Shown here one piece after another: positions 26,790 to 35,622 of a stretch of 64,000 bases of DNA; position 1 is the stretch's first letter, and each line of letters begins with the position of its first letter. The notes beneath the pieces are model-generated. The model did no database searches, had not been told where the DNA came from, and saw nothing but the letters and a program-made list of their open reading frames with translations. The stretch spans positions 964,578-1,028,577 of the forward strand of contig NZ_LAJH01000009.1 in assembly GCF_001292625.1 (NCBI RefSeq), written 5' to 3'. A program made the translations under genes and the position numbers. The stretch is from Shimia sp. SK013 (GTDB lineage Bacteria > Pseudomonadota > Alphaproteobacteria > Rhodobacterales > Rhodobacteraceae).

Positions 26790-27797
26790 TCATTCATCTT
26801 GCACAATTGCGTTCTCCCATTCGCGGACGAACGCTTCGCGCTTCATCTGATCCAAGTAAGTCATCAAAGCTGGATCCAGATTTATATTCCGTTGCGCCTC
26901 ATTGTCATAGTCTCCCACCAATGGCGGCAAAGGGAATACCTTTGGATCACCTGCAGCTTGAACAGTCAGAAGATGTCGAACAAAGCTTTCTGCGCGTCGC
27001 GGGTTAGCAGCATTCTCGGAGACTAAGACGGTACGCATCATCGTTATCGGAAAGTCCGACGGCAAGATCACCAACAAGTCACCCGAAGTTTCTGCCTGCT
27101 TGCGTGCATAGCTGCCCAACACGTTGTAGGCCACCACCAACTTGCCCTGCCGCAAGTCATCGATCATTTGCCCCGAGCAGCAGTATAACTTTGCGCCCAC
27201 CCGCCCCATGACCTCCATCAGACGCCAATAAGTCTCAGAGGCGCGGGCATCTTGGGTGGCAAACAGATAGCCCAGCCCAGATTGCCGCACATCATACGTG
27301 CCAACCCTTCCCTGAAACCGATCCGGATGCCCTCGCAAAAGCTCAATTAGATCCTGCCGGCTTTGGGGGATAGGCAGATCGCCAAGTGTCCGGCGATTGA
27401 TGACAATAGCGGCAGGTTCGGAGGTAAAGGCAAATAATCTGTCGTGCCATTGCGCCCACTCTGGATGATCCTCAGCCAAAATTGGCGCTGCGAAGCCGTC
27501 GTTGGTCAGCTTTAGCTGCAAGTCCATTGCGCTTGAAATCACCACGTCGAACCGGTCAGGCGCGGCTCGGAACGTGCGTTCAAGGTCTGCGGTCCCCGTG
27601 ACAAGATACTCAACCGACGTGTTTGGGTTTGATGCGATGAAATCGTCGATAATGGGCGCGAAAAAAGACGTATCCGTGCTGGACAGGATCGTCAGCGAAA
27701 TCTGATCCGATGCTCCAAAGAGCCGCCGGTCCTCCCATTCCTGTGCCGATCCGGAAATGGGCGTCAACAGCGCGATCAGAAGGACAATGTAACGCAT
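26790..27797 (-). CDS. periplasmic binding protein (ABC/Fbp-like) linked to the TctDE two-component system
   Basis: A 335-residue exported protein with a signal peptide (MRYIVLLIALLTPISGSAQ). It resembles Fe3+/family-1 binding proteins: LTILSSTDTSFFAPIIDDFIASNP, RFDVVISSAMDLQLKL, PAAIVINRRTLGDLPIP, VAYNVLGSYARKQ and VLVSENAANPRRAESFVRHLL. It overlaps the sensor kinase gene by 22 nt and has no permease or ATPase partner, which suggests that it serves as a periplasmic sensor feeding the kinase rather than as a transporter component. That role is inferred from position. Confidence 0.8.
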   Translation of the reverse strand: MRYIVLLIALLTPISGSAQEWEDRRLFGASDQISLTILSSTDTSFFAPIIDDFIASNPNTSVEYLVTGTADLERTFRAAPDRFDVVISSAMDLQLKLTNDGFAAPILAEDHPEWAQWHDRLFAFTSEPAAIVINRRTLGDLPIPQSRQDLIELLRGHPDRFQGRVGTYDVRQSGLGYLFATQDARASETYWRLMEVMGRVGAKLYCCSGQMIDDLRQGKLVVAYNVLGSYARKQAETSGDLLVILPSDFPITMMRTVLVSENAANPRRAESFVRHLLTVQAAGDPKVFPLPPLVGDYDNEAQRNINLDPALMTYLDQMKREAFVREWENAIVQDE

Positions 27798-29143
27798 GCA
27801 CCGCCCTCCTTCCGGTTAGACAGGGTCATTTTGCCACCATGTGCGATTGCCACCTCTTGTGCGATGGTTAAACCTAAACCGGATCCAACTTTGTTGCCCA
27901 TGTTTTTGCCACGAACAAAACGGCCGGGCAGGGTTTCAATTTCATCAACGGCAAATCCCTGCCCACCATCGGAAATGCTGACCGACAACGACGGAGATTT
28001 GGAAACCCTCACTATGACATCCGTTTCTGCTGGGGCATATTTGAGGGCATTATCGATCAGATTGCGGAGCGCATTTTGAAGTAAAATCGCATCCCCTTGC
28101 AGCGTGGCGGGGCGGTCGAGCGTCATTGTGATCGTAATGTCTTTCATCTCCGCCACAGGCGTCATGCTCAAAACCAATTCATCCAGCAAATCCGCCAAAT
28201 CTACCTCTGACACCTCAAGGTTTTCTGCGCGAAAAGTGACCATTGCATGATCCAACAACTGCCCCGCCGCGCGGCTGCTTTCATCAATCGCCCGCACCAT
28301 GGCTTGAAGCGATTTGCGATTTTCCGTGCGGTCCACACGTTGCAACGTCGCCTCTGCATGGGACCGCACGGTCGCCAGAGGGGTGCGGATGCGATGCGCG
28401 GCCTCCGCGATAAAGTCTTCCGATTGACTCAGCGTATGGTCCAGCCGCGACATAAAAGTATTCAAAGACCCAACCAAGGGCGCCATCTCCGACGGTACGG
28501 GTTTGGTAACGGGGCTCAGGTCCTGAGGACCGCGGCGGGTCACAGAAGTTGCCAGTCGGCGCATTTGGCCGCTGGTTGTGGACGCAGCCCAAAGCGCGAG
28601 CGCCGATGACATCAGAAAGAAACCAAGCCCGAGAAATGCAACGCTGCGGGAACTTGAATAAAGCGTGTCCGACAGCGCATCTTGTGTTTGGGCAATTGAC
28701 ACGGACACGGTTCGCGGGCCGTCGGATCCAATCAGCACCCGCGACCCAGTGGCGACGCGCAATGGATCGCCCCGAAACGTCGTGGTTCCAAAATGCGTTC
28801 TTTCGCTAAGCACATCACGCGGCAAAATCAGCCAGTCGTAACCCGATAACAAATTCTCCCCTTCGTAGATGGCATAGAACACGCGGTCATCCGCTGCGGT
28901 GTTGAGCATCGACAAAGAAGAATATGGAAAATCCACGGTCACGCGCCCATCCCGGATCAGGGCCGTGTCCAGGACGGACGACATTGATGCATTCAGTATG
29001 TTGTCCTGGCCTTGCTGCGCCACTTGCGCCGCCAGAAGACGAACAGCCACATACAAGATCACCGCCAGCAAAGCGGCCCCTCCCGTCAGGATAAAGGCCA
29101 ACCGGTTTCGCAGCGATCCTGAGACGATGACGTCAGCCGTCAT
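27776..29143 (-). CDS. tctE: sensor histidine kinase (TctE-like)
   Basis: A 455-residue membrane kinase: membrane segments near residues 12-34 and 168-190 flanking a periplasmic TctE-type sensor domain, a short linker, the phosphoacceptor motif EAAHRIRTPLATVRSHAEATL near residue 250, and a HATPase with N-box LRNLIDNALKYAP, DGGQGF and GSGLGLTIAQEVAIAHGG. It is transcribed with the response regulator (11-nt overlap) and the binding protein. It is expected to sense tricarboxylates directly or through the co-encoded binding protein. Confidence 0.9.
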   Translation of the reverse strand: MTADVIVSGSLRNRLAFILTGGAALLAVILYVAVRLLAAQVAQQGQDNILNASMSSVLDTALIRDGRVTVDFPYSSLSMLNTAADDRVFYAIYEGENLLSGYDWLILPRDVLSERTHFGTTTFRGDPLRVATGSRVLIGSDGPRTVSVSIAQTQDALSDTLYSSSRSVAFLGLGFFLMSSALALWAASTTSGQMRRLATSVTRRGPQDLSPVTKPVPSEMAPLVGSLNTFMSRLDHTLSQSEDFIAEAAHRIRTPLATVRSHAEATLQRVDRTENRKSLQAMVRAIDESSRAAGQLLDHAMVTFRAENLEVSEVDLADLLDELVLSMTPVAEMKDITITMTLDRPATLQGDAILLQNALRNLIDNALKYAPAETDVIVRVSKSPSLSVSISDGGQGFAVDEIETLPGRFVRGKNMGNKVGSGLGLTIAQEVAIAHGGKMTLSNRKEGGACVTLSF

Positions 29144-29801
29144 GATCCAACCTGTACCCCAATCCGCGCAGTGTTACGATCCGCACTTCTGACCCTTCAA
29201 GATGCTTGCGCAAACGCCCGATGTAAACCTCGATAGCGTTCTCAGACACGTCGTCATCATATGAGAAAAGGCGATCAACCAGCTTCTGCTTTGAGAAAAC
29301 CTGTCCCTTGTTGCCAATCAGAAGTTCGAGCAACCGCAACTCGCGATTGCGAAGATCAATGATGGTGCCGTTGACCCGCAGATGGCCGGAAACTGCGTCG
29401 AATTCAACGTCTCCGATGGTCTGAACAGATTGGGCAGACCCCGCGTTTCGGCGCAAAACAGCGCGACACCGCGCCTGTAACTCGGCATGATCAAACGGTT
29501 TGGTCAGATAATCATCCGCCCCCAAATCCAGCAAACCGATTCTATCTGACACCTGACTTCGGGCCGTCAAAACGATCACCGGAGTGAGGTTTTTTCGATC
29601 CCGGTGCTGCTTTAGGAAGGTTCGCCCGTCCCCGTCCGGCAGCATGATATCCAGCAGGATCAAGTCATATTCCCCCGTATCTACGAACGCGGTTGCGTCG
29701 GCAATTTTTGCCGCGTGATCAACGGCATGCCCATCCAAACGGATGCGCGACGAGACCGCTTCCGCTAGCTCCAGATTGTCTTCAACAAGAAGGTATTTCA
29801 T
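29133..29801 (-). CDS. tctD: response regulator, OmpR family (TctD-like)
   Basis: A 222-residue regulator. The receiver domain has acidic pocket VEDN, phosphoacceptor Asp51 in DLILLDIMLPDGD and Lys in DDYLTKPFD. The winged-helix domain has LRNRELRLLELLIGNKGQVFSKQ and AIEVYIGRLRKHL. The start at 29801 is favoured over 29810 because AAGGTGAG lies nearly on top of the upstream ATG. It is divergent from tctC and likely activates tctCBA by binding the direct repeat between them. Confidence 0.9.
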   Translation of the reverse strand: MKYLLVEDNLELAEAVSSRIRLDGHAVDHAAKIADATAFVDTGEYDLILLDIMLPDGDGRTFLKQHRDRKNLTPVIVLTARSQVSDRIGLLDLGADDYLTKPFDHAELQARCRAVLRRNAGSAQSVQTIGDVEFDAVSGHLRVNGTIIDLRNRELRLLELLIGNKGQVFSKQKLVDRLFSYDDDVSENAIEVYIGRLRKHLEGSEVRIVTLRGLGYRLDHDG

Positions 29802-29828
29802 CGCTGGCATCTCACCTTTCTGGGCGCG

Positions 29829-29848
29829 TGACAGGTTTATGTCAGGTT
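29829..29848. promoter_or_regulatory. direct repeat, probable TctD binding site
   Basis: TGACAGGTT (29829-29837) and TGTCAGGTT (29840-29848) are tandem half-sites 11 bp apart, one helical turn, the classic arrangement for OmpR-family dimers. They lie in the 107-nt tctD/tctC intergenic region. Confidence 0.6.
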
Positions 29849-29908
29849 GCCGTGATTGTGTCTGCACTTAGGGCCGTGAGGAGAACGGCTACCAAATGGG
29901 AGAGTAAA

Positions 29909-30895
29909 ATGACAATGTTGAAAGTGGGCCGCCGTGCCCTGATTGCATCCGCCGTTGCAACACTCGGACTCGGAACTTCGGCTTTTGCCGACGGGCATAA
30001 AGTGCTCGATGACATTCACTTTGTGATCCCCGGCGGTGCCGGTGGTGGCTGGGACGGAACCGCACGTGGTGTGGGCGAAGCCCTGACAGGATCCGGCCTG
30101 GTTGGGTCCGCCTCTTACGAAAACATGTCAGGTGGCGGCGGCGGTGTGGCGATTGGCTACATGATCGAAAACGCCGATAGCCTCGAAGGCACCTTGATGG
30201 TCAATTCGACGCCGATTGTAATCCGGTCGCTGACTGGCGTGTTCCCGCATAACTTCCGCGATCTAACGCTTGTGGCGGGCACCATCGGCGACTACGCCGC
30301 GATTGTTGTTCCAGCTAACAGCGATGTTTCCACAATGGAAGATTTCCTCGCTGTGTATGACGCCGACCCGTCTGGAACGCCAATCGGTGGTGGATCTGTG
30401 CCAGGCGGTATGGACCACTTGGTCGCCGCTATGGTGATGGAAGCTTCCGGCCGTGATGCACTTGGTGTCAACTATATCGCTTATGACGCGGGCGGCACTG
30501 CCATGGCGGCGCTGCTGTCGGGCGAGATTAAGGCGCTGTCTACCGGGTTCTCCGAAGCGGTTGATTTGGCCAACCAGGGCGAAGTCAAAATCATCGGCGT
30601 CACAGCTGATGGTCGCGTCGACGCCGCCCCGGATGCTATGACCATGAAAGAACAGGACATCGACACAACGTTCGTCAACTGGCGCGGCTTCTTCGGTGCG
30701 CCGGGAATGTCTGATGAAAAACTGGCCCAGTATCAGGCAGCGATTGCCGCAATGTATGACACGGAAGAATGGGAAACTGTTCGGGCCCGCAACGGCTGGG
30801 TCAACATCCACAATCCCGGTGACGACTTCCGCACCTTCCTTGAGGAGCAGGAAACAGTCATTGGCGATCTGATGAAAAAACTGGGCTTCCTCTAA
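29909..30895 (+). CDS. tctC: tripartite tricarboxylate transporter substrate-binding protein
   Basis: A 328-residue periplasmic protein. A signal peptide (MTMLKVGRRALIASAVATL, cleavage after ..TSAFA) is followed by HFVIPGGAGGGWDGTARGVGEAL, the substrate-binding loop of TctC proteins, then SYENMSGGGGGVAIGYMI and GEVKIIGVTADGR. ATG at 29909 follows GGGAGAG. It should capture citrate or a similar carboxylate for TctAB. A perfect hairpin follows in the gap before tctB. Confidence 0.92.
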   Translation: MTMLKVGRRALIASAVATLGLGTSAFADGHKVLDDIHFVIPGGAGGGWDGTARGVGEALTGSGLVGSASYENMSGGGGGVAIGYMIENADSLEGTLMVNSTPIVIRSLTGVFPHNFRDLTLVAGTIGDYAAIVVPANSDVSTMEDFLAVYDADPSGTPIGGGSVPGGMDHLVAAMVMEASGRDALGVNYIAYDAGGTAMAALLSGEIKALSTGFSEAVDLANQGEVKIIGVTADGRVDAAPDAMTMKEQDIDTTFVNWRGFFGAPGMSDEKLAQYQAAIAAMYDTEEWETVRARNGWVNIHNPGDDFRTFLEEQETVIGDLMKKLGFL

Positions 30896-30920
30896 GAGCG
30901 CAGACCAAATCCTGACATTG

Positions 30921-30944
30921 GGCGGAGCAGGAGACTGCTCCGCC
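30921..30944 (+). other. intercistronic hairpin between tctC and tctB
   Basis: A perfect 10-bp stem GGCGGAGCAG / CTGCTCCGCC closed by the GNRA tetraloop GAGA, without a T-tract. It probably acts as an mRNA stabiliser or partial terminator favouring tctC. Confidence 0.7.
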
Positions 30945-30975
30945 ATTCAGTGAAACTCGTATTGCGGAGGTATCG

Positions 30976-31458
30976 ATGGCTTTGGATCGTTGGATCGCTC
31001 TTGTTCTGTTGGGTATCTGTATCATTTATGGATACACGGCTTGGTTCACCATGGATGCGAGTCTTGCGCCGTTCATGCGCCGCAACCCCATCTGGCCCAG
31101 CACGTTTCCCAAAGTTCTGTCCGTTCTGGGCGTTACCGCCTCGTTTGTCATTCTCCTCGGGCTAGAAAAAAGCGAAGAGTGGGTTGGTGATATCGATCAC
31201 CGCCGCTTGGGAGACTACTTCATCGGGCAAGCCCTGCTGCTGCTCGGCCTTATGGTTGTATACGCGCTCTGCCTGCGTCCCCTCGGCTTTTTGTTTTCAA
31301 CGGTGGCCTTCCTGATTATCGGGTCGGTCATCTTGGGTGAACGTAAATGGCATTTGATGATCCCCGTTGCTCTGATCGCCACAGGGTCCGTCTGGTATTT
31401 GGTCCAAGAAGTGCTCGGCATTTTCTTGCGCCCCCTGCCCTATTTCTTGGGAGTCTAA
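30976..31458 (+). CDS. tctB: tripartite tricarboxylate transporter small membrane subunit
   Basis: A 160-residue protein with four predicted membrane segments (WIALVLLGICIIYGYTAW; VLGVTASFVILLGL; GQALLLLGLMVVYALCL; HLMIPVALIATGSVWYLV), typical size and topology of TctB. It is followed one nt later by tctA. Confidence 0.88.
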   Translation: MALDRWIALVLLGICIIYGYTAWFTMDASLAPFMRRNPIWPSTFPKVLSVLGVTASFVILLGLEKSEEWVGDIDHRRLGDYFIGQALLLLGLMVVYALCLRPLGFLFSTVAFLIIGSVILGERKWHLMIPVALIATGSVWYLVQEVLGIFLRPLPYFLGV

Positions 31459-31459
31459 C

Positions 31460-32941
31460 GTGCTCGAAGGTATTCTGATTGGCCTGCAAACGGCCCTGTC
31501 GATGCAAAACTTGCTGGTCGTCATTGGCGGCTGCTTGATTGGCACATTCATCGGTATGTTGCCCGGCCTTGGCCCAATGTCGATCATAGCAATCATGATC
31601 CCGGTGGCGATCACAATGGGCGATCCGTCGGCCGCTTTGATCCTGTTGGCTGGGGTGTACTATGGCGCAATTTTTGGCGGATCTACGTCCTCGATCCTGC
31701 TCAATGCGCCAGGTGTCGCTGGCACTGTAGCCTCCGCGTTTGACGGCTACCCCATGGCGCGTCAGGGCAAAGCTGGCAAGGCGCTCACCATTGCCGCAAT
31801 TGCCAGTTTCGCCGGCGGCACAATTGGTGCAATCCTGTTGATGATCTTCGCGCCGATGCTGTCCACGGTGGCGCTGTTATTCCACTCGCCAGAATACTTC
31901 GCGCTTATGGTTGTTGGCTTGTCTGCCATCGCCGCCTTTGCCGGCCCCGGGCAAGTGACAAAGGCTCTGTTGATGACGGTCGTTGGCCTGATTATGGCGA
32001 CCGTTGGCGAAGGCGCATTGTTCAATTTGCCACGCTTCACAGCGGGCATCATGGACCTGCAATCCGGCTTTGGTTTCATCACTTTGGCGATGGCAATGTT
32101 CGCTCTGCCCGAGGCAATCTTCCTAGTTTTAAAGCCAAAGAACCTTGGCGATAACGGGGGCGAAATCAAAGATTTGCGCATCACCCGCGCCGAAGCCCGC
32201 GCAATTGCTCCTGTAATTGGTCGCCAGTCGGTTCAGGGCTTCTTTATCGGTGTCTTGCCAGGCGCAGGCGCAACGATCGCGTCTTTCCTTGGGTATGCCG
32301 TGGAGCGCAACATCGCGCCGAAACACGAGCAAGACGAATTCGGACGGGGATCTATCAAAGGTCTCGCAGCACCGGAATCCGCCAATAACGCGGCCTGCAC
32401 AGGGTCCTTCGTCCCGCTTCTCACCTTGGGCATTCCCGGATCAGGCACAACTGCCATTTTGCTCGGAGCTTTGATCGCGCTGAACGTGACACCAGGTCCT
32501 CGCCTGATGATCGATGAGCCGCAAATTTTCTGGGCCGTGATAATGTCCATGTTCATCGGCAACCTGGTGTTGCTGATATTGAACCTGCCCTTGATCCCCT
32601 ACATCGCCAAACTTTTGGCCATTCCACGCAACTTTCTAATTCCCTTCATCCTCTTCTTTACGTTGATGGGGGCTTACATTGGTCAAAACAACGCGACAGA
32701 ATTGCTAATGCTGGTCGGTTTCGGCGTTTGCGGCATTGCTCTGAAATTTGCCAACTATCCACTGCCGCCACTCCTGATCGGTTTTATTCTGGGTGGCATG
32801 ATGGAGGACAACTTCTCGCGTTCAATGCAACTCTATGGGGGTGTTTCATTTGTCTTAGAACGCCCTATGACGCTTGCTCTTTTGATTATTGCTGCAAGCT
32901 TGATCATTGTCCCGATTGTTCGGGCGCGCCGCGCCAGATGA
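31460..32941 (+). CDS. tctA: tripartite tricarboxylate transporter large membrane subunit
   Basis: A 493-residue protein with about 12 membrane segments and the family motifs GTFIGMLPGLGPMSIIAIM, YYGAIFGGSTSSILLNAPG and FFIGVLPGAGATIASFLGYAVE with TLGIPGSGTTAILLGAL. GTG start at 31460, coupled to tctB. It forms the Na+- or H+-driven carboxylate channel with TctB and TctC. Confidence 0.93.
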   Translation: MLEGILIGLQTALSMQNLLVVIGGCLIGTFIGMLPGLGPMSIIAIMIPVAITMGDPSAALILLAGVYYGAIFGGSTSSILLNAPGVAGTVASAFDGYPMARQGKAGKALTIAAIASFAGGTIGAILLMIFAPMLSTVALLFHSPEYFALMVVGLSAIAAFAGPGQVTKALLMTVVGLIMATVGEGALFNLPRFTAGIMDLQSGFGFITLAMAMFALPEAIFLVLKPKNLGDNGGEIKDLRITRAEARAIAPVIGRQSVQGFFIGVLPGAGATIASFLGYAVERNIAPKHEQDEFGRGSIKGLAAPESANNAACTGSFVPLLTLGIPGSGTTAILLGALIALNVTPGPRLMIDEPQIFWAVIMSMFIGNLVLLILNLPLIPYIAKLLAIPRNFLIPFILFFTLMGAYIGQNNATELLMLVGFGVCGIALKFANYPLPPLLIGFILGGMMEDNFSRSMQLYGGVSFVLERPMTLALLIIAASLIIVPIVRARRAR

Positions 32942-33495
32942 CTTTGGTTCTTAAGGCCGCCCATTGGGTCACGTGTTTGAACAACACTTTTTGGAAAATT
33001 CGGGTACTCATTTTCCACCCTTTGGCGCACAAATGCCCGGCCTTGATCCCGTTCTGAAGATCAGAGATCAACTCACGGGCTCGACGCGCAATTCGAGGTT
33101 GGATCAACCTGAAGTGCTCTAGATTTGTAGATAGTTTTTTTGGTGATTGTGGAACCAAGAAGAGACGGACATGAGCAAGGCGGGCGTCTAGGAAACTAAG
33201 GGCACCTCAATGCACTGAGGGACGTTGCGCCTCAATCGAGGACCACCCATAGGAATGGAAACCGCTTTCTTGCGTCAAACTCCAAGAACGGTGCCATCTG
33301 GGGCAGCACATCCCCGTTTGTCGGTTTTGGGTGTCTATGGGCAGCGCGAAATGGGCAGAAATTCTGCGGAACCCCGCAAAACCCTGTGCTACGTTCAAAG
33401 CTGCGGCATTCCGAGAGATGCGCGCTTCATTGTAGGCCGTGCAAGAAACAACAGAAGATGAGCACGCCGATAATACTGCGGCGTCACACGTTTGG
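32942..33495. other. gene-poor stretch after tctA
   Basis: No reading frame here looks like a real protein; the short frames lack Shine-Dalgarno sites and family features. I see no convincing terminator for tctA. Confidence 0.4.
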
Positions 33496-33807
33496 TTAGT
33501 AAGATGTTGGTCCCACGCCACCTGGGCCACCAGGAGTGTCAGGATCTCCAACCGGCGGATCCGTCACAACCGCCACAGGTACCGGACCCAGCAGCCCAAC
33601 AATCAGCGGAATGCATTGATCGTCCGGATCTGTTTCCAACAGACTCTCTAGTTCTCGCTGCAGTTCTTCTTTGGAACCGAGGTCTCGGTAGTACGCGCAG
33701 CGCAATTCAAGATCTCCCGCCTCTTGAGCCAAAGCCGATGGATCAAGACCCGCTTGAATAAAAATCATTGAAAGCGCAGAGACTACACCAACACTTTTCC
33801 GCTTCAT
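33496..33807 (-). CDS. small secreted hypothetical protein with Gly/Pro-rich tail
   Basis: A 103-residue protein not recognised as any family. It starts with a credible Sec signal peptide (KRKSVGVVSALSMIFIQ, cleavage near SALAQ-EAG), has a short helical acidic region (LGSKEELQRELESLLETDPDDQ) with one Cys pair (LRCAYYRD, DDQCIPL) and ends PVAVVTDPPVGDPDTPGGPG. The Shine-Dalgarno GGGGTGA lies 5-10 nt before the ATG, which supports a real gene. No neighbour is close enough to suggest a partner. Confidence 0.55.
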   Translation of the reverse strand: MKRKSVGVVSALSMIFIQAGLDPSALAQEAGDLELRCAYYRDLGSKEELQRELESLLETDPDDQCIPLIVGLLGPVPVAVVTDPPVGDPDTPGGPGGVGPTSY

Positions 33808-34681
33808 AATTTCACCCCACCCAGCCGTTAAGTCTTTGCATCACAATAATAATAACACAATCAATATACGGAATGTTTTGATCTGTGTCAAAATTCCGCC
33901 ATTCACTTGCCCTTTTTTGGACACAATGTTTGAACCACCACCGTCAGTCAGGAGGCGGGTTTAGGCGCCTGCTTCCGACGAAAGACTCTCCTTCCGCGCG
34001 TGGACGATGGGACAGAGGAATTCTATTGTTGCCGCGATTTCGCGGCCGCGCTGCAAGCGACACGCCAGTTTGAGAGCACGCTATGCCGATCTGGCCTGAA
34101 AAATTGGCAATCTTCTCGAGCCACACGAATTGCTCCAAGTACAACACCCAAACGCAATACCTAGTGCATCGTTCCATACCTATGATCCGGGGCCGCCGGA
34201 CAGCGACCCATTTCGAGTCGAATTTTATAAAACGTGCGTAGCAACGCGCCTCCAAGATCCTGTGGACCACAAAAAACAACCCTGAAGTGACTTCTACAAT
34301 TTGCAAATTGCCACTGGTTTACCCAACGCTGCAATGCCAACTCGCGCCTCAAGGACCCCACAATTTTTCTTCGAAAGCTCCAGCACGAAGTGTTAAATTT
34401 CCAAGCAAAGATGCTCCAACCCATCATACCTAAAGGCATATTTTGAATGGAAAGCCGCCGATTCGCTGAGACCGTACCCGCGAGACATTTGATCTCTTTG
34501 GATCACACACACCGCATCGAGACAGATTGTTGGCGCAGATACCTTTGGTTCTGACAAGCGGCGCTCGTGAACCCGCGCAAGCCAAAGCAATCATCACATC
34601 GTGCACGCCGAAGGTTTGCTCGCCCACCAATGGGCTCGCAACACGCGAGGCAGTAACTACGTTAGGGGGCCAGAGCCCTGC
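33808..34681. other. gene-poor, lower-GC stretch
   Basis: About 870 nt without a supported gene. Several short frames exist on both strands, but none has a Shine-Dalgarno site, a signal peptide or recognisable motifs. The base composition is visibly more AT-rich than the window average, consistent with decayed or acquired DNA. Confidence 0.4.
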
Positions 34682-35221
34682 CTATCGCTTCGGGATATCG
34701 CCTTTGGGCGAAACCGCTGCAAGAAGACGCGGCTTTAGAACCTCTCGCTGGGAACAGGTCGGAAGGTACTGCGATGCATATTCATATTTCATGTGAATTA
34801 GATTTTTCCCCAATCCACCATTTCGAGCGATCCAGTGCGCAACCCACGCCGGATAGGACTTCAGCATGTAATCGGTCCCCCAAGCGTTCATCTCTTGGCT
34901 GGCGCCATAAGCTCGGTGGAATGAGAAAGATGCGCCGCGCGCGATACACGTCTGCCCCGCAGGCAGGCCCAAAAACAGTGTGCAAGCTGACTGGCATTTG
35001 CCCTGGAACTTCACTTTCGAGTTTGCGTGTTTTACGCGCGATACCCTCTGCGCGTACTTCACCACGTCTCCGCCACGATCGTGGGAAATCACAATGACAT
35101 TGGAACGCTTAGGTTCCGCAGCATCGGTGGTGGAGGCCCAAGCACAACCAACGAGTGCGACCGCAAAGATCGCGACATTCAAGTTGCCTGTGCGCCCCCA
35201 AGATACCTTGGGAAACTTCAT
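34682..35221 (-). CDS. exported Clp-protease-fold-like protein (COG3904-like)
   Basis: A 179-residue protein with an N-terminal signal peptide or anchor (NLNVAIFAVALVGCAWASTTDA). The core VIVISHDRGGDVVKYAQRVSRVKH, KVKFQGKCQSACTLFLGLPAGQTCIARGA and FSFHRAYGA matches periplasmic proteins with a ClpP/crotonase fold: GG loop, Ser in CQSACT as possible nucleophile, His in FSFHRA. Enzymatic function is not proven for this group. It lies 400 nt beyond the polysaccharide operon on the same strand but is probably separately expressed. Confidence 0.65.
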   Translation of the reverse strand: MKFPKVSWGRTGNLNVAIFAVALVGCAWASTTDAAEPKRSNVIVISHDRGGDVVKYAQRVSRVKHANSKVKFQGKCQSACTLFLGLPAGQTCIARGASFSFHRAYGASQEMNAWGTDYMLKSYPAWVAHWIARNGGLGKNLIHMKYEYASQYLPTCSQREVLKPRLLAAVSPKGDIPKR

Positions 35222-35622
35222 TTCTTCTGCTCGCTTTCTTGCCCCTATACGCTCTCTTCGTGCGCTTGGATGTTTTTAAGGCGACACTAGCAGTTCCAAG
35301 CTAAGAAGAGGTTTCTTTTTTGCTCATTCTTTCTGGCAAAAATTGGACCCCCACTTGGCGGAAACAGTTTGTTCGCAAAGCCTGAACAATAAGGTTACCA
35401 AAACTGGATTTTGGAACAAGGCGTCACTTGCGCCAAGTTCCGCAAACGGTTTTCACGCCTCAAATTAGGAAAAAGATTCTTCCCTCTCGGCTGAACACGA
35501 AACAATTGCCCAGGTATCCCGGTGTTCAGCACGCTTCAACAACATCCCCAAACCGCGCCAGACCTTGTTGGGATTGACCATCAACCGAAGAACCGGTGTT
35601 GATGTTCAGAACTGCTTTCCGG
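35222..35622. other. gene-free spacer containing a stem-loop downstream of the glycosyltransferase operon
   Basis: No gene seen. An imperfect inverted repeat, CATCAAC (35579-35585) with GTTGATG (35598-35604), lies just beyond the stop of the 1562-residue gene. It lacks a T-run and is at best a weak terminator. Confidence 0.35.

Noticed and set aside
33944..34306. 120-residue minus-strand frame
   Set aside because: No Shine-Dalgarno, signal peptide or motif; composition looks non-coding.
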